Source: Hondaea fermentalgiana (taxonomy: Eukaryota; Sar; Bigyra; Thraustochytrida; Thraustochytriidae). Taken from it: a stretch of DNA of 64,000 nt. This document shows, in pieces, positions 58,153 to 64,000 of the stretch. A program made the translations under genes and the position numbers. The stretch is taken from NCBI GenBank assembly GCA_014084085.1, contig NPFB01000040.1, positions 124,885 through 188,884 on the forward strand. The letters run 5' to 3'. Under the pieces are notes generated by a model. It made no database searches, was not told where the DNA came from, and saw nothing but the letters and a program-made list of their open reading frames with translations. Positions within the stretch are counted from its first letter, which is position 1, and every line of letters begins with the position of its first letter.

Positions 58153-59076
58153 GGTCTCTTTTCTTGGGCAAGGTGGGGGGTTTTCGGACTTGGGGCTTCT
58201 TGAGGTTTGGGTATTCTATTCCTTCTTCGATTTCTTCTTCTTCTTCTTCTTCTTCTTCTTCTTCCAATGGCTTTTCCTTTTCTTTGGCTTGAAGGTTTGC
58301 AGGTTGCAGATTTGCTTTGCTCGCGCGCTCGCGAAGGTGTCCGAGATCGTGCCGGTCAGTTGCGTTTCAGGGCCGCCTGCGCGTCGTGTCGAACTTGGGC
58401 CTGCGCCAGCTCTACGTCGCTGCTGCTGAACGAGGTCCCTTGTTCCCGCAGTCAGCACGGGCACTTAAAAGTCGTATTTTGAGGGTCTTTCTGTCCCTGT
58501 GTACAAAGTGTCCGGTATAGGCCAATCATAAATTTGTCCAACTTGAGCGAGGGGGTCGCGAATCAGGGCTGAACATGTCGTTGCCAGCTGGGAACCAAGT
58601 GGTGATCTAGCTGTCATTTGCATGTATACATAAATCGGTGAAATGATTACACAAAGTCTTGCATTGCACTTTGGATGAGAAAATGAGACAACGCTGCTCC
58701 TCTTCAAAATGTACGCAGTCAAGCGGTGATTATCATGGCGACCTTGTCCTGCGTCTGGCCTAGACCCATTCCCTAGCTATGCCTCTGCCATGAGGCCTAA
58801 AAGCCTTTTCATTTCAGTTTTTTCAATAGCACTTGGTTCCTCTCTATTTCCAAACGCAAAAACACACGCTCAAACGCAACCTGGCAAATGAGATTAGTTA
58901 ACTGTAGTAAGATCATGGAGCAGCCTTGGAGAAGATGTATTTCTCTTGCTGCTCTAGAACCTCACCACACGCGTCTCATCGCGCTCCGTCCCGGACCAGC
59001 ATCAATTGTCGAAACAAACATAAACAAGGTAGGCCCAGCTAGCTCGAGGTCTAGGCCCAATTCTTGATCGGTGACG
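58153..59076. other. divergent intergenic region with GAA/TTC repeat and TAGGCC elements
   Basis: It contains (TTC)n at 58223-58264 and repeated TAGGCC/GGCCTA sequences near 58517, 58757, 58793, 59031 and 59051. No gene is supported. It probably serves as promoter for both flanking genes. Confidence 0.5.
58223..58264. repeat. (TTC)n microsatellite
   Basis: About 12-14 TTC units, read as GAA on the gene strand, in the leader of the VWD-like gene. Confidence 0.85.
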
Positions 59077-60240
59077 ATGACAAGCGCGAAATGGACGCTC
59101 GCGACGCTGCTCGTGGCGGCTCAGCTAGCGACACTGCGCGTGTCGCTAGCGGAGAACGTGGTAGGACGCCTCGCGCCAGACCTCGGTGACGAGGCCGACG
59201 AGGCTGTTGCGGCGCGCCATGGCGCAGGATCTGACGAGTCAACGTGCGCGTCAACGTGCGCGTCAACGCTTGGAGACAAGATACTCTGGAATGGCGTAGT
59301 GATGCCGCGCGTTGGGTTTGGCACAGCGGGCATGGTAGGTTGAGAGAGCTCGGGCATGCGTTCCTGGGACGGCATCCTTCTCGTCTGCGAACTCACCAAA
59401 TATCTTTCTTCGCCTCCCCTTTTTACTTCTTGACAGAGAGGGCGGACGACTGAGAAGGCCGTCCGTCTCGCGCTTGACGCTGGGGTCAGGTACTTTGACG
59501 GCGCCGAGGCTACCGAATGGTATGACGATGAGGCCCTTGGGCGTACGATCGTGGCATATTTGCAGGAAAATCCGACACGTCTTGGGCGGGAGGAACTTTT
59601 TCTCACGAGCAAAGTGCATCCAAAGAATCTTGGCCATGAACGGACGCTAGCGGCGGTCAAAAAAATGCTCGAGCGTTTCCAGACCGAGTATCTTGACCTC
59701 GTCCTTCTTCACTATCCCCGGTGCGGCGACTGGATACCCGACTGCCAGGGCGTGAGTCCCGAAGGTGATTGGCTCGACTCGTACGCAGCGCTTGAAGATC
59801 TTTACAATGCAGGTCAAATTCGCGCGATTGGACTGTCAAATGTCGGCAGGTACGAAATATCGCAAGCCTTGAGTGAGGCAAGTATTCGTCCACATGTTGT
59901 GCAAAATTGGATGGACCCATTTCATCAAGATGCCGCAGTACGTGCCGATTGTGAGCAACACAAGATTGCGTACACCTCGTACAGCACACTCGGCGGCCAG
60001 TGGGAGCACCGTGCGCCTTACCGACGCAATCTTGTATCATCCAACGATGTAATTGGTGAGATTGCGGCGCAAACCGGCAAGTCTGTGCAGGCGGTGACCT
60101 TGCTTTGGGCTTTACAGCGCGATGTCATCGTCATTCCACGCTCGACAAGTCCGGAACACATTCGAGCAAATGCCGCAGTTTCGGAGGAATCCTTTTTGAG
60201 TGAAGCAGACCTTGCTCAAATCGACGCACTTGCAATGTAG
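59077..60240 (+). CDS. aldo/keto reductase with N-terminal signal sequence, two exons
   Basis: The coding sequence joins exon 1 (59077-59334) to exon 2 (59437-60240) and gives 353 residues. The 102-bp intron is GTAGGT...TTGACAG, between codons. The product is an NAD(P)H-dependent aldo/keto reductase barrel. Exon 1 holds the entry strand MPRVGFGTAGM; exon 2 continues KAVRLALDAGVRYFDGAEAT. Of the catalytic tetrad, Asp107, Lys145 (LFLTSKVHPKN) and His178 (LVLLHYP) are clear. The Tyr is probably Tyr115, three residues further from the Asp than usual (DGAEATEWYD). Later blocks IRAIGLSNVG, VVQNWMDPFHQD and VIVIPRSTSPEH fit. The first 27 residues (TLATLLVAAQLATLRVSLA) look like a signal peptide, so the enzyme may be secreted or ER-located. 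A TCAACGTGCGCG repeat encodes STCASTCAST near residues 55-64. The real start is the ATG at 59077. Confidence 0.88.
59335..59436 (+). other. spliceosomal intron in the aldo/keto reductase gene
   Basis: Donor CATG|GTAGGT, acceptor TTCTTGACAG|AG with a pyrimidine-rich tract before it. Removal joins two halves of a conserved aldo/keto reductase domain in frame. Confidence 0.88.
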
Positions 60241-60716
60241 CAATCGTCACCAAAAGAATTGAATCTTGTCAGGAACAAAGGAATCACGAGAAATTGAGAT
60301 GGAAAGAAAAAACAAAAGTAAAAGGAACACAACTCTATTTTATACTTTGTCTTTCGGCTGGAAAGAAATCGAAGGCACACGTATAACGAAAAAGGTGACA
60401 ATAACAACAACAACAAAAAAAGGTTGCGTGAGACGACGTCTTTCATTCTGGCCATAGAAGGATGAAGAAGGAGGCGACAAGGAAGGATGCAAGAACAGAT
60501 TCACTTGATGCAGGGTTCCCGCGTTGAGACGAGCTCCTGGTGTCTATGCGATCTTGCACTTACTTGGTTTCGGAATCGCTCGAAAACGTACATGAACGCA
60601 TCGCTTGCACGAGTGCGTACTCTTCCATCACGTGATCTGGACAAATCGGATCCGATACGATCGGATCGGATCGGATCGGATCGAAATTGGCGCTAATGGA
60701 CGAGACGCAGTGTGAC
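60241..60716. other. convergent 3' intergenic region
   Basis: AT-rich 3' region of the aldo/keto reductase gene, with ACAACAACAACAAAAAAA near 60402-60420. A (GGATC)n tract at about 60658-60684 lies next to the stop codon of the minus-strand gene. No gene is seen. Confidence 0.5.
60658..60684. repeat. (GATCG)n pentanucleotide repeat
   Basis: Five copies of GATCG just downstream of the SUFU-like stop codon. Confidence 0.9.
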
Positions 60717-62021
60717 TCAACGGCTGACGACACGAACCTTAAAGTTGATCGAACCACCAAACTCAGCGCTGAGATCAATGACCTCAACATTGCTGTCCTG
60801 TGCATCGCGAGCATCGTCATCGCTTGGAAAGGCAAATCCTCGTCTGCCAAAATGCTCCTCCTTTGCATTCCAAACAGAGGCAATGAGACAGCCATAGAAT
60901 TCATCGCCAGAGTCGATGATAATTTCACTTGGGCTAAGCGCATCGATTTGCGAGGCATGTCGTCTATTCCGAAAGACGAGCTCGCGCTCGCCATTCGTAT
61001 CGCGAGGCGCTAGGCGAAGGGTCTTGAGTGAAAAAATGTCCCCTAGAAGCTGATCCTCGAGAACAGAAAAGATGCCTGTGACTTGGGACCGTGGGATGGT
61101 GAGCTCAAAGCTCGTCGAGGTGACTCGAGCGTGAAAGTCGATATCCTTTGCCGTCTGCGAGGCCAGCGCCGGGTGCAACTCGGGCGCATAAATGCGAAGC
61201 TCCTCGACAGCGCCAAGGTCTAGCATGCTAGGACGCCGCGCGCTGTTGACCAGGAACGGGTTGGCGCAGCCCGTTTCTGAAGAAATAAAAGCGTGGAGTG
61301 GAATAGAGGGCACCAGCTTGGCGAGCTGCCACTCTTCCGGCTGGAGAGCGAGAAGGGCAATAAACTTGCGCTTGCGATTGTTGAGCGGTTCAAGGAGCAC
61401 GTCAGGAAGAAGGAGGAGCCCGTGTTCCTTGCCCTGCCCCACCAGAATTTCTGGGTCCCAGGGAAAGAGGTCGCAGTCCACGAGCTTGTAGGCGTCAATA
61501 CTTCCTGAAGAGGTATCTGCGATTCTTGCGAGCGTATTGGCCAGTCTTCGCAGGCCAAGAATGGTTTCTTCATCGCCGACCTTGTTAATCACACGAATGG
61601 TAAGCTCCAGATGGTGGCCAAAGCCCTTGGTGATAAAGGTGCGCACACCATCGGGCTCGGCGCCGACGGCTTCAAGAACGGCAAACTTGTTGACGCCGGC
61701 AGGAATGGACACGACGAGCTCTACGGCGCCGAGTGCCTCGATGACTTCTGCTTCTGTCCAATGCGCGGGCTGTTGCACGCGGCGTCGGCGGCTGAGTCGC
61801 CTGCGCAACGAGGACCCTGCTGTGCCTTCAGACCTGCTCAGACTTTCGTCGCCGCGAAAGACCACCGTGGCGTCCACCTCGAACGAGGTGTCTGTCGACT
61901 GAAAAGAGGTTGCCATCATGCTCCTCGACGTGAGCATGAAGTCGATGTCGTCCACGTCGCCCGGCACGTGCTTGACATCGTCCGTCGCGCGCCTCGGCTC
62001 GTGGCTCTTTCCGTTGCCCAT
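60717..62021 (-). CDS. protein with possible suppressor-of-fused (SUFU)-like domain
   Basis: The 434-residue protein has a region at about 90-245 that resembles the SUFU domain of bacterial and animal proteins. A beta segment TFITKGFGHHLELTIRV is followed by LRRLANTLARIADTSSG (compare the WPxxLLxxLARY helix of SUFU), then HGLLLLPDVLLEPLN and KFIALLALQPEEWQLAK (compare LLLPP...FYCLYPLYEEE). The similarity is judged by eye and is moderate. The C-terminal 180 residues are a second beta-rich part with no name I can give. The N-terminus is basic and Ser-rich (SSLRRRLSRRRR). The longest frame starts at GTG; ATG at 62019-62021 (MGNGKSHEP) is taken. The MG start could be N-myristoylated, which is speculative. 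Confidence 0.65.
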   Translation of the reverse strand: MGNGKSHEPRRATDDVKHVPGDVDDIDFMLTSRSMMATSFQSTDTSFEVDATVVFRGDESLSRSEGTAGSSLRRRLSRRRRVQQPAHWTEAEVIEALGAVELVVSIPAGVNKFAVLEAVGAEPDGVRTFITKGFGHHLELTIRVINKVGDEETILGLRRLANTLARIADTSSGSIDAYKLVDCDLFPWDPEILVGQGKEHGLLLLPDVLLEPLNNRKRKFIALLALQPEEWQLAKLVPSIPLHAFISSETGCANPFLVNSARRPSMLDLGAVEELRIYAPELHPALASQTAKDIDFHARVTSTSFELTIPRSQVTGIFSVLEDQLLGDIFSLKTLRLAPRDTNGERELVFRNRRHASQIDALSPSEIIIDSGDEFYGCLIASVWNAKEEHFGRRGFAFPSDDDARDAQDSNVEVIDLSAEFGGSINFKVRVVSR

Positions 62022-62260
62022 GCTGGCTGCCGCGTGCGTACCACCACCGCGCCCCGCGGCCTCCTTTCTCAAGGAGGGCCGATCGAGTTCTGTCTGCACA
62101 CGGCAGCAGCCTCGCCGCGCCTCGCCGCGTCACGCGAGCGGCCTAACGCGACTGCGGCTCGCCTGCCCGCGTGCCCGGCTGCCCTGGCTGCCTGCCTGCA
62201 CCCGGCGGCAGGCCAGCTGGCTCTGGACCAGGTTTGCTTCTCCGCCCGCGCGGTGTTGCT

Positions 62261-62308
<48 letters not shown>

Positions 62309-63230
62309 CTCCTCTCTCAAGTCGTCGCCGTGCTGCTGCAGTGCGACGCGCACCATCACCTGCGCTGTGTCTCCGTTCGCACGGTCCCTCATCGCCTGCC
62401 GGTCCCTCGTAACTAACCACCTCGCGGGCCGGGGCAGGGCCAGGCTCGCCCGGCCTGGCGCGCCTGGCCTCGCTCGCCCGGCGCGGGCGCCTCGAGCTCG
62501 CCCGGCCGGCGCCAGGAGCGAGAGCGGCGGCGGCAGCAGCTCGTTGGCGCGGTCGGTCGGGGTCGGGCTTGCACACGCAAGTTGTCTTGTTCACTGTCAT
62601 TGTGTCCTCTTGTTTCCCCGGTGCACCGGCTCATCTAGGGGCGGCACGTGCCGCGCCCTCTCCGCGCGCACCCCCTTGGTCGCCGACGTTCTCCGCGCGT
62701 CGTATTTTTCCGAGGGGGTACTCCGCGCGTCTACACAGTCGCTGAATACACCTGTAGGCTGCCGTGGCTTCAGCGGCGCCGATGCTCGTGAAATCTCGCG
62801 CTAAGGGGGCAGTAGAGAACTGTTTGCGCGAGTAAGGCCGGCCGGGGGCACGCGGATTTCAGAAGAACGGGGGACATCCACCATCCACACAGACGAATCT
62901 CGAAGAACTCAGACCTGCACGAGGCTCGCGCCGAGCCGAGCCGAGCCAGGCCAGGCCAAGCGAAGCCAAGCCGCGCGCGGGCGAGCAGCCTGCCAGCGTG
63001 CGGAAGCTTGGGATAAAGCTCCGAGCACACCGGCGACCTTGTGTGCGCGCACGTGCTGCTGATTGGGCTCCTTCTGCTGCTGGCTGCTCCACGGCCCGCC
63101 TGCCTCGTTTGAAGGTAAAGGCGACGCAGAACCAGAGCAAGCACCAAGCCTGGCTTGGAGAGAACAAACGTGCTGCACGCGTCTACAACATATCAACCAT
63201 TTTTTGTACGCGGCAAGAGTACATTTCACG
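62022..63230. other. divergent intergenic region, GC-rich with repeats
   Basis: About 1.2 kb with no supported gene. It holds a (TTGC)12 tract at 62261-62308, CTCGCCCGGC repeats at about 62446-62510, two CTCCGCGCG elements near 62660-62725 and a CCGAGCCGAGCCAGGCC stretch near 62935-62965. Open frames here are GC-driven. Confidence 0.5.
62261..62308. repeat. (TTGC)n microsatellite
   Basis: Twelve perfect copies of TTGC about 240 bases upstream of the SUFU-like ATG. Confidence 0.92.
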
Positions 63231-64000
63231 ATGCAGAAAATCTTGTTTCCTTCTTCAAGCCTCTTGCGCAGAGATCAAAGATATGCGCTGCCCTTTCTGT
63301 GCGTATACGTCCTTCTCGCAGTAGCTTTGCATGGCGCTCAAGCCTCCTTCGACGACCATGCTGCTCATCTCATTATCGAGAGCGTCCCGGATAAGCCTGA
63401 ATTTGATTGCGTCGAAGCACAATTTTCAGGACTCGTCCCTACCAAGGGTATCCACGGCGATGCTATTTTGTGGGGAGCATGCAATCTCGCAGAACTAAGC
63501 GAAACGATGCTGGCTGGCTGGGCGCGAGGCGCAGCAGAATCTCTCGTCTTTATCGCCGCCGAGTCGTGCTCTGACCAAATGCATAGACTTGTAGACGTTA
63601 TTGCCTCTGCGCCAAAAATCCGAGCCGTGGTTGTCGAGGACTGGCTTTCAGGGAACGATGCAAGCACGCCAGCCGCGCTTCCCTCCTCCATCAAGAAATC
63701 TTCGATGCCTTCGCCACCGGTGTGCACCATCACGCACAATGCGATGAAAAGGATGGAGCTGATTTACGGCAAAATGCCGCCGCATCGTCACTTTGCGAGA
63801 GTTCGACTCAACAATCGGCAATTCGAAAATCTTTATGTATTTTGCGACCAATGCGCGGTGCAGGGAGTATACATTGACGGGGTGCCGCTTGACATCAATA
63901 CAGATCAGCCTACCCTGGGGGTAACGGTTTCGGAGCACTACCGCACCGTGGCCGTCACCGTCCGCGCGAAAGCGAGCGGTGCCAGCTTTGTGCTCGGATT
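63231..64000 (+). CDS. secreted or membrane protein, cut by the window end
   Basis: An ATG at 63231 (TTCACGATGC) opens a frame that runs without a stop codon to the last base, giving 256 residues plus a partial codon. The N-terminus has a basic stretch (LLRRDQRYA) and a hydrophobic segment (LPFLCVYVLLAVALHGAQA, about 21-39), so it is a signal peptide or anchor. Residues about 50-140 (DCVEAQFSGLVPTKGIHGDA, ARGAAESLVFIAAESCSD, IRAVVVEDWLSG) look like an extracytoplasmic alpha/beta region, somewhat like protease-associated domains. Residues 190-250 look beta-rich (VRLNNRQFENLYVFCDQCAV). I do not recognise the family. The rest lies beyond the window. Third-codon-position composition matches neighbouring genes, which supports coding. 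Confidence 0.7.
   Translation, partial: MQKILFPSSSLLRRDQRYALPFLCVYVLLAVALHGAQASFDDHAAHLIIESVPDKPEFDCVEAQFSGLVPTKGIHGDAILWGACNLAELSETMLAGWARGAAESLVFIAAESCSDQMHRLVDVIASAPKIRAVVVEDWLSGNDASTPAALPSSIKKSSMPSPPVCTITHNAMKRMELIYGKMPPHRHFARVRLNNRQFENLYVFCDQCAVQGVYIDGVPLDINTDQPTLGVTVSEHYRTVAVTVRAKASGASFVLG

Overview
This window looks like nuclear DNA of a compact, GC-rich, intron-poor unicellular eukaryote. The best guess is a stramenopile protist of the thraustochytrid/labyrinthulid kind. This is an inference from gene content, not a database match. Eukaryotic markers include a CCT chaperonin subunit, an ESCRT-III CHMP1 protein, a Crooked-neck/Clf1 splicing factor, a FYVE protein, a full-length ABCA transporter and spliceosomal introns with GT..AG ends. 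A CEP20/FOR20-like basal-body protein and an ODAD1/CCDC114-like outer-dynein-arm docking protein point to a flagellated stage. Coding regions are long and mostly uninterrupted. I found only four introns (67-143 bp). Simple tetra- and pentanucleotide repeats are common between genes. One 100-N assembly gap lies at 43829-43928.

Layout. 1-6.2 kb: mitochondrial-type N-acetylglutamate synthase (+), a small poly-Q protein with a hydrophobic tail (-), and Crooked-neck/Clf1 (+). 6.8-15.1 kb: a 2008-residue ABCA transporter and a tandem-GAF protein (both +). 15.2-24.4 kb: an unknown coiled-coil protein (-), the ODAD1-like protein (+), a WW-cyclin Y fusion (-) and a PH-domain protein (-). 25.1-32.5 kb, all (-): spliced TRUB1-type pseudouridine synthase, an ankyrin protein and CHMP1. 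33.3-43.4 kb: a large coiled-coil protein of possible centrosomal type (-), spliced CEP20 (+), FYVE (+), a spliced small gene antisense to the FYVE 3' end (-), and a PARP-SWIM protein (-). 44.3-50.6 kb: CCT4 (+) and a signal-peptide/TPR/OGT-like/GT4-like double glycosyltransferase (-). 51.8-64 kb: a protein with five endosulfine-like FDS(G/A)(D/E)(Y/F) motifs (+), a METTL21/FAM86-type methyltransferase (+), an unknown membrane-associated protein (+), a secreted protein with two VWD-like modules (-), a spliced secretory aldo/keto reductase (+), a possible SUFU-domain protein (-), and a secreted or membrane protein cut by the window end (+).

The genes do not form an operon-like pathway. The most notable point is domain architecture. 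The first candidate is the multi-copy endosulfine-type motif protein at 51777-53723, which could be a multivalent regulator of PP2A-B55. Next are the secretory GT41+GT4 fusion at 46303-50625, the PARP-SWIM fusion at 40598-43354, the WW-cyclin Y fusion at 20825-22726, and the docking-domain plus tandem-GAF protein at 13623-15146. Start codons were set to ATG throughout. For many genes the longest open frame begins at GTG or TTG, so I moved the start to the first plausible ATG, often in an A/G-rich context followed by G.
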